This document shows positions 1-5,555 of a DNA stretch of 5,784 nucleotides, in pieces. The stretch is from Methyloprofundus sp. GTDB taxonomy: Bacteria; Pseudomonadota; Gammaproteobacteria; Methylococcales; Methylomonadaceae. The translations under genes were made by a program, and so were the position numbers. Location of the stretch: contig WTCN01000076.1 of the NCBI GenBank assembly GCA_013138555.1, forward strand, positions 1 through 5,784, given 5' to 3'. Under the pieces are notes generated by a model. That model saw nothing but the letters and a program-made list of their open reading frames with translations. It was not told the DNA's origin and searched no databases. Every line of letters begins with the position of its first letter. Position 1 is the first letter of the stretch.

Positions 1-58
1 CGACGGGACTTTCACCCGCTAGATTAAGGCCTTGTCGGCCGCTACCCTGACCCTTTTG
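1..58 (-). mobile_element. 5' portion of a group II intron (domain I), running off the left edge
   Basis: Read on the minus strand, this stretch carries the motif GCGGGTGAAAGTCCCGT (about 19-3), a GNRA-like small hairpin (CGGG/CCCG at 4-7 and 15-18). It is preceded by a second small hairpin, GGCC-ttgtc-GGCC (28-31/37-40). A GGGTGAAAGTCCC hairpin a few tens of bases from the 5' end is characteristic of domain I in bacterial group II introns. The exact 5' splice site is not visible: no clean GUGYG start is present, so position 58 is an estimate. The rest of the intron lies outside the window. It has the same orientation as the intron end at 5441-5784 and may belong to the same family, but no shared segment is present to test that. 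Confidence 0.5.
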
Positions 59-673
59 ATCCCAAATTTCATTCCATGCTGTTTCTTTTAACTTTTTAGG
101 CAATTGTTCCAATACTTGTAACATTCGTTTACCATTTAATGTTAGCTCATAATACCCAAACTCAGTTGGGCAACTTCTAACCCACCCAGAATATACCACG
201 CTCTTTAATATTATTTCTGTCCATTCAAGATCAAAAGGAGGAACTTGAGCATTTATTTCTTTAAGAAGCATTTTAGAGTTGTTCAATAAAAGCACGACTG
301 ATTTGGTTCTATGAGAACCTATATGAAATATTAATGCCTCTTCCATTTCCACCTTTGTGTAATTAGCTTCATCAACAAGCAATTTACTTACAACCACATG
401 CTCAATATGATTTACAAGTTGCTTTTGATATTCAAGTACTTCCTTTGCCAAAAGTCCCTTTGATTGGCTGCTAGAAGAATCATAATTATCGTGATGCTCA
501 AGACACAAAAATACAAGGTTTGAAGGTAAATTATTATTTCGGTTTTTATCAAGGTGAGCAATTTGTCCTTTTTTCTCTGCAAAATCCATATTAAGACCAA
601 AACATAAGCAACAACGTCTCTTAGATCTTAATAAAATTTCAGTTTGTATATCTAAAGAAACTTGTTTTCTCAT
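1..673 (-). CDS. HNH-type zinc nuclease-like protein, no stop codon in window (3' end enters intron sequence)
   Basis: An open frame runs from ATG at 673 to the left edge (224 codons). An in-frame TAA lies 9 nt upstream of the ATG, so no longer start is possible. The N-terminal half has the layout of an HNH endonuclease domain: C21/C22-x-C24, then QIAHLD with H40, N52 in PSNLVFLC, and C57-L-E-H60-H61. The cysteines and H60 would form the structural zinc knuckle; H40, N52 and H61 are the candidate catalytic or metal-binding residues. Residues about 110-200 contain a YYELTLNGKRML stretch that resembles the wing of a winged-helix domain, so a DNA-binding tail is possible. From about codon 205 the reading frame enters intron-like sequence (GSGRQGLNLAGESP), which is probably not genuine protein. 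GC content is low: 33% in three sampled 60-base lines (241-300, 421-540) against 48% in two sampled lines of serA (3541-3600, 4021-4080). This suggests horizontal acquisition. There is no strong Shine-Dalgarno. The substrate and role (restriction-like, defence or other) cannot be told from this window. Confidence 0.72.
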   Translation of the reverse strand, partial: MRKQVSLDIQTEILLRSKRRCCLCFGLNMDFAEKKGQIAHLDKNRNNNLPSNLVFLCLEHHDNYDSSSSQSKGLLAKEVLEYQKQLVNHIEHVVVSKLLVDEANYTKVEMEEALIFHIGSHRTKSVVLLLNNSKMLLKEINAQVPPFDLEWTEIILKSVVYSGWVRSCPTEFGYYELTLNGKRMLQVLEQLPKKLKETAWNEIWDQKGQGSGRQGLNLAGESPV

Positions 674-1016
674 TTCATTTTACGAAAAACATAACAGTTT
701 ATTAAACAATAATGCAGACATATTTACATATACAAAATTCTGCCTACCTATCTTTCAACCTTTTCTTAGCTGCGTAGGTTGGGCTAGCTTGTTAAGCGTC
801 AGCGCAACAAGCTAACCCAACATTTTCGGGTACATAGGTCGGTTAATTAAATTGTTGGGTTGCCAAAAAGACGGCAGCCCAACCTACCTACGCGGCTCAG
901 AGTCACCTAGAGCTTCATCTAAGTCGCTTACGAACTACATTATAATTATCCTCTATCATTGTCAATTATATTTTTCCCTTAACTTTAAAGGCAGTAAGCT
1001 TAGCAGAGTAAGCCCC
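674..1016. other. Intergenic region between the HNH gene and hemJ
   Basis: This 343-base gap holds no convincing gene; the small open frame at 852-1064 is mostly palindromic repeat sequence. Its main content is the nested inverted repeat at 768-896. The part next to the HNH gene (674-745) is very AT-rich and must carry that gene's promoter. On the minus strand TTGTAT and TATTGT with 18-nt spacing could be -35 and -10 boxes, but this is weak. The stretch 897-1016 downstream of hemJ shows no clear hairpin plus T-run terminator. Confidence 0.6.
768..896. repeat. Nested inverted repeat of the dispersed GTAGGTTGGG type
   Basis: The outer arms are GCGTAGGTTGGGCT (772-785) and AGCCCAACCTACCTACGC (876-893). 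They are complementary apart from a 4-base AGGT duplication in the right arm, and AGC/GCT pairs extend them to about 768-896. Inside the left half is a second hairpin: 778-793 pairs with 806-821 in 15 of 16 positions (GTTGGGCTAGCTTGTT with AACAAGCTAACCCAAC) around a 12-nt loop. In addition AACCCAACA (814-822) can pair with TGTTGGGTT (853-861), so alternative folds compete. Repeats of the GTAGGTTGGGTTAGC...GCTAACCCAACCTAC style are scattered between genes in many proteobacteria and cyanobacteria. This copy lies 120 bases downstream of hemJ. A miniature transposable element or a REP-like element are both possible. Confidence 0.8.
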
Positions 1017-1442
1017 CTAAAACGGCTTAACCACCGCCAAAATAACAATCGCCAACAAAAATAACACCGGCACTTCATTAAACCAACGATAAAAAACATG
1101 ACTACGTTGATTACGATCAAATTTAAAATCTTGTAAATAACGATAGCAGTAATAATGGTAAACAACTAACCCAGCTAATAAGGCTAACTTGGTATGTAAC
1201 CAGCCCATAGAAGAATAGGTATCCAGTGCATAATCAATGAGCATCCAGATGCCGAGTATGAAGGTGATAATCATTCCCGGAGTCATGATGCCATAGAATA
1301 GTTTACGCTCCATGACTTTAAAGCGTTCATTACTGATTTCGTCATCACTCATCGCGTGATAGACATATAATCGAGGCAGGTAAAATAATCCTGCAAACCA
1401 GGTGACCATAAATATAAGGTGAAAAGCTTTTAGCCAGAGCAT
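1017..1442 (-). CDS. hemJ: Protoporphyrinogen IX oxidase HemJ
   Basis: A 141-residue integral membrane protein of the HemJ (formerly UPF0093) family. It oxidises protoporphyrinogen IX to protoporphyrin IX, the penultimate step of heme synthesis, in the inner membrane. It takes the place of HemG or HemY in many gammaproteobacteria. Four hydrophobic segments are visible at about 4-24, 53-72, 84-101 and 122-139. The family hallmarks are present: H8 in the opening KAFHLIFMVTWFAGLFYLPR block, and K85 in the GWLHTK motif (W81-L-H-T-K85); this conserved His/Lys pair is implicated in heme binding and activity in studied homologues. Length is normal for the family. The ATG at 1442 has an AGGA Shine-Dalgarno (1451-1454) with an 8-nt spacer, a good start. 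It is the last gene of the minus-strand block, 51 nt after the thioredoxin gene, and ends with TAG. Confidence 0.95.
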   Translation of the reverse strand: MLWLKAFHLIFMVTWFAGLFYLPRLYVYHAMSDDEISNERFKVMERKLFYGIMTPGMIITFILGIWMLIDYALDTYSSMGWLHTKLALLAGLVVYHYYCYRYLQDFKFDRNQRSHVFYRWFNEVPVLFLLAIVILAVVKPF

Positions 1443-1450
1443 TGTTAGTG

Positions 1451-1454
1451 TCCT
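1451..1454 (-). promoter_or_regulatory. Ribosome binding site of hemJ
   Basis: On the minus strand the sequence reads AGGACACTAACA-ATG. AGGA lies 8 nt before the hemJ start codon. It is the clearest Shine-Dalgarno in the three-gene block and confirms the start at 1442, even though the upstream genes have poor ones. Confidence 0.75.
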
Positions 1455-1493
1455 ATCGTTGAATATTAATTATTTCAGAAGTGTATGTTTTTG

Positions 1494-2015
1494 TTATTGC
1501 ATTGACTCAATCCGCTTTTGCATCGCTTTTAAATCAAAAGTTCCTGTTGTCTGGAATACAATTTCTCCCTTGGGATTTAACAAAAAAGTGGTTGGTGTCA
1601 GGCTGACATCACCAAAGGCAGTTGCTAAATTCATATCTAAATCCAGTACTATATCATAAGGTATTTGATAAGCCTTACTGGTGTCAACGACAATATTGGG
1701 GCGGTCGTAATACATGGCTATGGCAATGATTTCCAAACCCTCTTGATGATAGTCCTGATATAAACTTTTAAAGTCCGCGATTTCTTTGAGACAACTGGGG
1801 CAATTACTGGCCCAAAAAGTAAGCAATACAACTTTTCCTTGCAAATCTTTTAAGGCTATCGTTTTGTTGCCAATTGTTTTAAAACTAACACCGGGAGCAG
1901 GGCCTGGTCTGGATTGAACCATAGTATAACTGCCAGCAAGTATTAGAAAAATGCTCAGTACTATCAACAGGATTTTATTTTTGCTTTTGTTTTTCATTGT
2001 TGTTGGCTTCTTCAT
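1494..2015 (-). CDS. Membrane-anchored TlpA/ResA-like thioredoxin
   Basis: A thioredoxin-fold protein of up to 173 residues that should act on the periplasmic face of the inner membrane in thiol-disulfide exchange. A basic N-terminus (KNKSKNK, 8-14) precedes one hydrophobic segment (about 15-33) that serves as signal anchor or signal peptide. The TlpA/AhpC-TSA domain follows: KDLQGKVVLLTFWASNCPSC carries the redox pair C72-P-S-C75, and SLTPTTFLL carries the cis-proline P141, a layout typical of ResA/TlpA proteins. Specific partners cannot be deduced; cytochrome c maturation or repair of envelope proteins are the usual roles. The gene overlaps the ClC gene by 41 nt if it starts at 2015, or by 23 nt if it starts at the internal ATG at 1997 (Met7, MKNKSKNK). 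Neither ATG has a convincing Shine-Dalgarno, so translational coupling to the ClC gene is likely. Met7 gives a more ordinary signal-anchor N-terminus and may be the true start. Confidence 0.9.
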   Translation of the reverse strand: MKKPTTMKNKSKNKILLIVLSIFLILAGSYTMVQSRPGPAPGVSFKTIGNKTIALKDLQGKVVLLTFWASNCPSCLKEIADFKSLYQDYHQEGLEIIAIAMYYDRPNIVVDTSKAYQIPYDIVLDLDMNLATAFGDVSLTPTTFLLNPKGEIVFQTTGTFDLKAMQKRIESMQ

Positions 2016-3285
2016 TACGGCTTACCCGATAAGCATTGCATAAAGCTCGATATAATGGTTCGTGGTTGATTAATCTGGAAGTCCCCGAGGCAAGAAAGGC
2101 TGCCGCCATTAAAGGAATTGACAGATCGTGACTATGGGTCATTTCCAGAACAACGACAAATGAGGTCAAGGGGGATTGCAACATACCCGCAAAATAGGCG
2201 GTAATGGTGAGTAAAATCATCACTGATGTGGGTGCGATAGGAACCCAGTTCGCCAGGTTCAGCCCTAAGCCAGCGCCTGTTGCGATAGAGGGAACAAAAA
2301 TTCCACTGGGAATGCCGCTAAAACAAGTCGCAATCGTGGCTAGCATTTTATATAAGGGAAACAAAGGATCAATGGTCGCTTTATCTTGTAAAATATTTTT
2401 AGCCAGTTGGTAGCCTGTACCAAAACTTTCACCATGAGATAAAAAGCCTAGTAAGGCAATAATAATCCCGCATACAAAGGCAATGCCCACAATAGGAAAT
2501 TTAAACTTTTTTAAATAAGCCTGACCACTGACGATAATTTTGCTAAAAATTCCTCCTAATAGGCCACCGGTAATACCACAGAGAGGAATCGCTAGCCAGC
2601 TCTTTCCCCAGGCTAAGCTCAAGGTGTTATCGGTAAAATAAATAGTGTGATTTAAAATTGAATAAGCGGTGACGCCTGAAAAAATAATCGCGGTTAATAC
2701 CAGTGTACTAATACGTGCTTCTAAGGTGCGTCCCATTTCTTCTATGGCAAACATAATACCCCCTAAGGGTGCGCTAAACATGGCGGCAAAGCCGGCGGCA
2801 CTGCCTGCTAACAGTAAGCCTTTTTCCATATAATGAGGGGGGAATTTAAACACTCGCCCTATGGCAGACATCAAGGAGGCACCGACATGGGTAGCAGGGC
2901 CGCCAAATCCTACCGATGCGCCGGATAATAAGCCCATAATCGGTAAAAAAGTTTTACCAATAGCAATGCGGAATGAAACCAGTTTGGCGCGCTCTTCCTG
3001 GGTATGAGGGAGTTCCAGTGCTGTTTTAACCTGAGGGATACCGCTACCTTGACTACCGGGAAAAAAACGAAAGGTGATCCAGGCAGTTAACGCTAGACCA
3101 AAGGGGGCGACAACAAAATTAAACCACGGATAGGCTAAAGAAACGGAACGATAAAACTCGGAAGCCCATTCACTTAGTAGAGTCATCGTTGAGATTAATA
3201 AACCAATGATGACTGCCCCTAACCAGAAAACCAATCGTTGTTTCCAGGATTTTAGCGAAAAAAAAGATTTGCTGTATTCAGACAT
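1975..3285 (-). CDS. ClC family anion channel/transporter lacking the gating glutamate
   Basis: A 436-residue inner-membrane protein of the voltage-gated chloride channel (ClC/EriC) family, of normal length for bacterial members without CBS domains. Signatures in order: GSGIP (80-84, with the chloride-binding Ser at 81), the G-x-x-G-P block at 126-130, IEEM (181-184, E183 matching the internal proton glutamate E203 of E. coli ClcA), GIFVP (328-332, the GxFxP motif) and EPLY (409-412, Y412 matching the central tyrosine Y445). The unusual point is the second block: it reads G126-F-G-G-P130, where exchangers have G-R-E-G-P, so the extracellular gating glutamate is replaced by glycine (G128). In E. 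coli ClcA, removing this glutamate uncouples chloride from proton movement, so this protein may act as a passive anion pathway; that is inference. Its natural anion is unknown. It is the first gene of the minus-strand block. ATG at 3285 has no good Shine-Dalgarno but lies about 24 nt below a likely transcription start. Confidence 0.93.
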   Translation of the reverse strand: MSEYSKSFFSLKSWKQRLVFWLGAVIIGLLISTMTLLSEWASEFYRSVSLAYPWFNFVVAPFGLALTAWITFRFFPGSQGSGIPQVKTALELPHTQEERAKLVSFRIAIGKTFLPIMGLLSGASVGFGGPATHVGASLMSAIGRVFKFPPHYMEKGLLLAGSAAGFAAMFSAPLGGIMFAIEEMGRTLEARISTLVLTAIIFSGVTAYSILNHTIYFTDNTLSLAWGKSWLAIPLCGITGGLLGGIFSKIIVSGQAYLKKFKFPIVGIAFVCGIIIALLGFLSHGESFGTGYQLAKNILQDKATIDPLFPLYKMLATIATCFSGIPSGIFVPSIATGAGLGLNLANWVPIAPTSVMILLTITAYFAGMLQSPLTSFVVVLEMTHSHDLSIPLMAAAFLASGTSRLINHEPLYRALCNAYRVSRNEEANNNEKQKQK

Positions 3286-3301
3286 AAAGAAATTAATGGA
3301 T

Positions 3302-3334
3302 TTATCAGTTTTATGATTATATCAAAACTGGTAA
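3302..3334. promoter_or_regulatory. 11-bp inverted repeat in the divergent promoter region
   Basis: TTATCAGTTTT (3302-3312) pairs with AAAACTGGTAA (3324-3334) over 11 positions with one G-T wobble, around an 11-nt AT-rich centre. It sits in the 94-bp gap between the divergently transcribed ClC and serA genes and encloses the predicted -10 box of the ClC gene. This position fits an operator for a dimeric regulator, or a hairpin in the serA leader. No known operator consensus is recognised. Confidence 0.5.
3316..3324 (-). promoter_or_regulatory. Extended -10 promoter element for the ClC-tlpA-hemJ block
   Basis: The minus strand reads TGATATAAT at 3324-3316, a perfect TGn extension followed by the consensus TATAAT (3321-3316). 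No recognisable -35 lies at 16-18 nt, which is typical where an extended -10 compensates. Transcription would begin near 3309, leaving a leader of about 24 nt before the ClC start codon at 3285. A sigma70-type promoter is predicted by sequence match only. Confidence 0.55.
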
Positions 3335-3362
3335 GCTGTAGCGTTTATTTAGCGCACTAGTC

Positions 3363-3368
3363 AAGGGA
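3363..3368 (+). promoter_or_regulatory. Ribosome binding site of serA
   Basis: AAGGGA at 3363-3368 is the only Shine-Dalgarno-like sequence ahead of serA. It lies 11 nt before ATG at 3380 and 5 nt before an in-frame TTG at 3374. The spacing slightly favours TTG and the codon identity favours ATG, so the first two residues of SerA are undecided. Confidence 0.5.
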
Positions 3369-3379
3369 AAACATTGAGT

Positions 3380-4963
3380 ATGAAAAAGATTCTTATTTCT
3401 GACAAATTAGCCGATGCCGGAGTTAACTTTTTAAATGAGCAGGAAGGTATACAAGTTCATATTGATACTGGTATGAGCCCTGAGCAATTGTGTGAGACGA
3501 TTGTTGATTATGATGCTTTATTGATTAGAAGTGATACCAAAGTTACCGATGAAGTGATTCGAGCGGGTAAAAATCTGAAAGTCGTTGGACGTGCGGGCAT
3601 TGGTGTTGATAATGTTGATATACCAGCGGCGACAGAGCAGGGGGTGATTGTGATGAATACCCCGGATGCGAATGCGACGACGACGGCTGAACTGGCACTT
3701 GCACATATGTTTTCTTTAAGCCGTAATTTACCTAAGGCGGATAAATCAATTCGAGAAGGAAAGTGGGAGCGTTCTCAGTTAGTGGGCGCGGAAGTCTCAC
3801 ATAAGACGTTGGCAATTTTAGGTTTTGGAACTATTGGACGTATTGTTGCGCGTCGTGGTGCAGGCTTAAATATGCGCGTCATTGCTTATGATCCTTTTGT
3901 AGCACCTGATGTTTTTGCGGACTGTGGCGCTGAAATGGTGACTTTAGAGGAATTGGTACAGCAGGCAGATTATTTAACGTTACATTGTCCTTTACTGGAA
4001 AAAACAAGGGGTGTGATTGGTAAGGAACAGTTGGCGCTGATGAAAAAATCAGCCATGATCATTAACTGTGCCCGGGGTGGGTTAATTGATGAGGACGCTT
4101 TATATCATGCTTTAAAAAATGATGATATTGCGGGCGCAGCACTGGATGTTTATGAAAATGAGCCGCCTAAGGATTCACCCTTATTAGAATTAGACAATAT
4201 CGTTTTTACCCCCCATTTAGGTGCATCTACAAAAGAAGCACAAGTGGCCGTCAGTGTTGAAATTGCACGTCAGGCAGTCACTTTTCTTAAAACAGGCGAA
4301 GCGGTTAATGCCCTGAATTTACCGCGTCTTTCTGCCGAAGATTTAAGAAAATCCGAACCTTATATGGAGATAGCAGCGAGTCTGGGTAAAGTATTAGCGG
4401 GTCTGGAAATCAAACCGATTGAGCGGATTAAAGTCTCGCTTTTAGGTAAAGCGGCAGAGGCAGAAGCACGCTCCGTTTCTATTGCTGCTCTAGTGGGTTT
4501 GTTAGAAAGTCATGTTTCCACGCCGGTCAACAGTGTCAATGCTGAAAATATAGCCAAACGTCAAGGGATTTGCCTGACTGAATCAAAAACAGAAGAGATT
4601 TCGGGATATTTGGCACTCGTGGAAGTTAAAGCGTATTGTGGTGATGAAGAAATTACCTTAGTGGGAACTTTGTTAGGTGACAAACATCCGCGTATCGTCA
4701 ATATCAATGAATATGAAATTGAAGTGATTCCAGAGGGCGTGTTGCTGGTGACGCAACATGCGGATAGGCCTGGTGTTATTGCGGCAATCAGTACAGTATT
4801 AGGCAAAGCGAATGTGAATATTTCGCGTATGCAGGTAGGCGTTGCTGAAGATGGACAACACGCAATGGCCGTCATTAGTATTTCTGAAAAAATAGAAGAA
4901 GCCTTGCTACAGGAGCTTTGTGAGGTTGGGGCGGTTGAATCGGCGATACAGATAGAGATGTAG
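3380..4963 (+). CDS. serA: D-3-phosphoglycerate dehydrogenase (long type, ACT domain)
   Basis: A cytoplasmic enzyme of 527 residues that oxidises 3-phosphoglycerate to 3-phosphohydroxypyruvate with NAD+, the first step of the phosphorylated serine pathway. The substrate domain (about 1-97 and 282-315) surrounds the Rossmann NAD domain (about 98-281). That domain has G148-x-G150-x-x-G153 (LGFGTIGR) and D171 in AYDP as the NAD-ribose acidic residue. The catalytic set is complete: R232 in NCARGGLIDE, E261 in DVYENEPP and H279 in TPHLGAST. Residues about 320-450 form the intervening (ASB-type) domain of long SerA proteins. The ACT domain starts near 453 (VLLVTQHADRPGVIAAIS), where serine feedback usually acts. 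Length fits the 525-530 residue Bacillus/mycobacterial-type enzymes rather than the shorter E. coli form. An in-frame TTG at 3374 would add two residues. It is transcribed alone, divergently from the ClC gene; no serB or serC is in the window. Confidence 0.96.
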   Translation: MKKILISDKLADAGVNFLNEQEGIQVHIDTGMSPEQLCETIVDYDALLIRSDTKVTDEVIRAGKNLKVVGRAGIGVDNVDIPAATEQGVIVMNTPDANATTTAELALAHMFSLSRNLPKADKSIREGKWERSQLVGAEVSHKTLAILGFGTIGRIVARRGAGLNMRVIAYDPFVAPDVFADCGAEMVTLEELVQQADYLTLHCPLLEKTRGVIGKEQLALMKKSAMIINCARGGLIDEDALYHALKNDDIAGAALDVYENEPPKDSPLLELDNIVFTPHLGASTKEAQVAVSVEIARQAVTFLKTGEAVNALNLPRLSAEDLRKSEPYMEIAASLGKVLAGLEIKPIERIKVSLLGKAAEAEARSVSIAALVGLLESHVSTPVNSVNAENIAKRQGICLTESKTEEISGYLALVEVKAYCGDEEITLVGTLLGDKHPRIVNINEYEIEVIPEGVLLVTQHADRPGVIAAISTVLGKANVNISRMQVGVAEDGQHAMAVISISEKIEEALLQELCEVGAVESAIQIEM

Positions 4964-5055
4964 TTTTATCCTAGAGAGGCTTGCCCGAGAGCTAATATTT
5001 GCATTTCTAAATCGGCATCCTTCATTTATCGGTTGACACTTTTTTATTTAACAAG

Positions 5056-5091
5056 CGTAGCCCGTATTCCGCAAGCTCCATACGGGCTACG
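5056..5091. repeat. Perfect 12-bp palindrome of the dispersed GTAGCCCGTAT type
   Basis: CGTAGCCCGTAT (5056-5067) pairs perfectly with ATACGGGCTACG (5080-5091) around the loop TCCGCAAGCTCC. The loop and arm sequence resemble intergenic repeats common in environmental gammaproteobacteria. A T-rich tail (TTTATATTCTT) follows on the plus strand and a T-rich stretch precedes it, so it may also serve as a terminator for serA about 90 nt upstream. It was probably spread as a repeat and not built as a dedicated terminator. Confidence 0.75.
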
Positions 5092-5177
5092 TTTATATTC
5101 TTGATTCATATAGATTATCAAAGTGTAAACTACTTTTATGGTCATATGAAAGATGCCTCTAAATCATTATAAACTTA

Positions 5178-5212
5178 TATAGGATGTGCTTCGTGCCTCA
5201 GCACATCCTATA
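5178..5212. repeat. Perfect 13-bp palindrome of the AGGATGTGCT type
   Basis: TATAGGATGTGCT (5178-5190) pairs with AGCACATCCTATA (5200-5212) without mismatch around the 9-nt loop TCGTGCCTC. The arm and loop resemble the GGATGTGCTGAGGCACGAAGCACATCC repeats scattered between genes in several proteobacteria. It differs in sequence from its neighbour at 5056-5091, so two repeat families sit about 90 bases apart. Confidence 0.75.
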
Positions 5213-5363
5213 ACTCTGTACGCTATCCATTACTTTAAATGTGCTCATCATTTAAAAAATCAGACGACTCATCACTCGTTCAGCATAAAAAGCATAAGCA
5301 TCCAATATCTTAAACTAACCTGAGTTCGGGTTAAGGAACAATTCTATTTATAACGTCATCCTG

Positions 5364-5440
5364 CATGCTACCCAGTCAAGCGTGGGCACAAGCGTTAGCA
5401 GGAATCTCTGTATTAATAGTAGATCCCCGCTAACAGCATG
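5364..5440. repeat. Compound palindromic element next to the intron 3' end
   Basis: An outer stem, CATGCT (5364-5369) with AGCATG (5435-5440), encloses two hairpins. The small one is CCCA (5371-5374)/TGGG (5383-5386). The larger is GTTAGCAGGAATCT (5394-5407) with AGATCCCCGCTAAC (5421-5434), matching at 12 of 14 positions around a 13-nt loop. The result is a cruciform or three-way-junction shape. The larger arm resembles the GTCATTCCTGC...GGAATCT repeats known from many bacterial genomes, and a GTCATCCTGC flank (5355-5364) supports that. The proposed intron end at 5441 directly abuts the outer arm. Confidence 0.65.
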
Positions 5441-5478
5441 ATCAAGGTAGAACAGCCAATTACTCAACTGCCCCCTCA

Positions 5479-5513
5479 CAGATCCCAGCGTGCGGAATTA
5501 CCGCACTGGGCTC
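5479..5513 (-). ncRNA. Group II intron domain V (catalytic hairpin)
   Basis: The minus strand from 5513 reads GAGCCCAGTGCGG, a short TAATT loop, then CCGCACGCTGGGATCTG. It begins with the catalytic triad AGC (5512-5510). The lower stem CCCAG/CTGGG and the upper stem GTGCGG/CCGCAC are both fully paired and separated by the usual asymmetric bulge. At 35 nt it matches the size of the highly conserved domain V, the catalytic heart of the ribozyme. Intact pairing suggests the splicing core was recently functional. Confidence 0.88.
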
Positions 5514-5555
5514 TTCTGAACTGCTCACTTCGCACATAGCGACACATTTTTCTCC

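Larger units (their letters stand above)
4964..5440. other. Intergenic region between serA and the right-hand group II intron
   Basis: This 477-base stretch has no credible coding region on either strand. It contains three separate palindromic elements (5056-5091, 5178-5212 and 5364-5440), plus a minor AT-rich hairpin (5234-5241/5249-5256). There is no obvious intrinsic terminator directly after the serA stop. The palindrome at 5056-5091, followed by a T-rich run, is the first strong hairpin and could end serA transcription. The rest, including 4964-5055 and 5213-5340, shows nothing else that I can name. Confidence 0.6.

Noticed and set aside
412..600. 62-codon minus-strand open frame
   Set aside because: It lies in another frame of the HNH gene, whose longer frame carries the C-x-C, H, N and C-x-x-H motifs.
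1..673. The HNH domain as the endonuclease domain of the intron maturase
   Set aside because: The HNH motif lies at the N-terminus of its own ORF, upstream of the intron 5' region. The right-hand maturase ends after domain X without an HNH domain.
852..1165. Short open frames at 852-1064 (+) and 962-1165 (-)
   Set aside because: The first is made largely of palindromic repeat sequence, and the second overlaps hemJ in another frame. Neither has family features or a ribosome binding site.
3374..3379. TTG at 3374 as the definite start of serA
   Set aside because: It is possible given the 5-nt spacing from AAGGGA, but ATG at 3380 is the more usual codon and gives the normal MKKILISDK start. Kept as an alternative only.
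4561..4875. Open frame of 104 codons on the minus strand inside serA
   Set aside because: It is antisense to the well-conserved ASB and ACT regions of SerA and has no recognisable domain. Its composition follows from the serA codons.
4964..5055. Intrinsic terminator immediately after serA
   Set aside because: No strong GC stem followed by a T run is present here. The run of T at about 5040-5049 has no hairpin before it.
5234..5256. TTTAAATG/CATTTAAA hairpin
   Set aside because: The arms are 8 bp, entirely AT-rich apart from one base pair, and likely to arise by chance in this AT-rich gap.
5056..5440. Palindrome cluster as a CRISPR array
   Set aside because: The palindromes differ in sequence and are unevenly spaced. 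There are no repeated direct units with spacers and no cas genes.
5441..5513. Assignment of the intron to class C because of the neighbouring hairpin
   Set aside because: Class C introns sit downstream of a terminator or attC hairpin in the 5' exon. Here the hairpin is in the 3' exon, so the class cannot be assigned from this.
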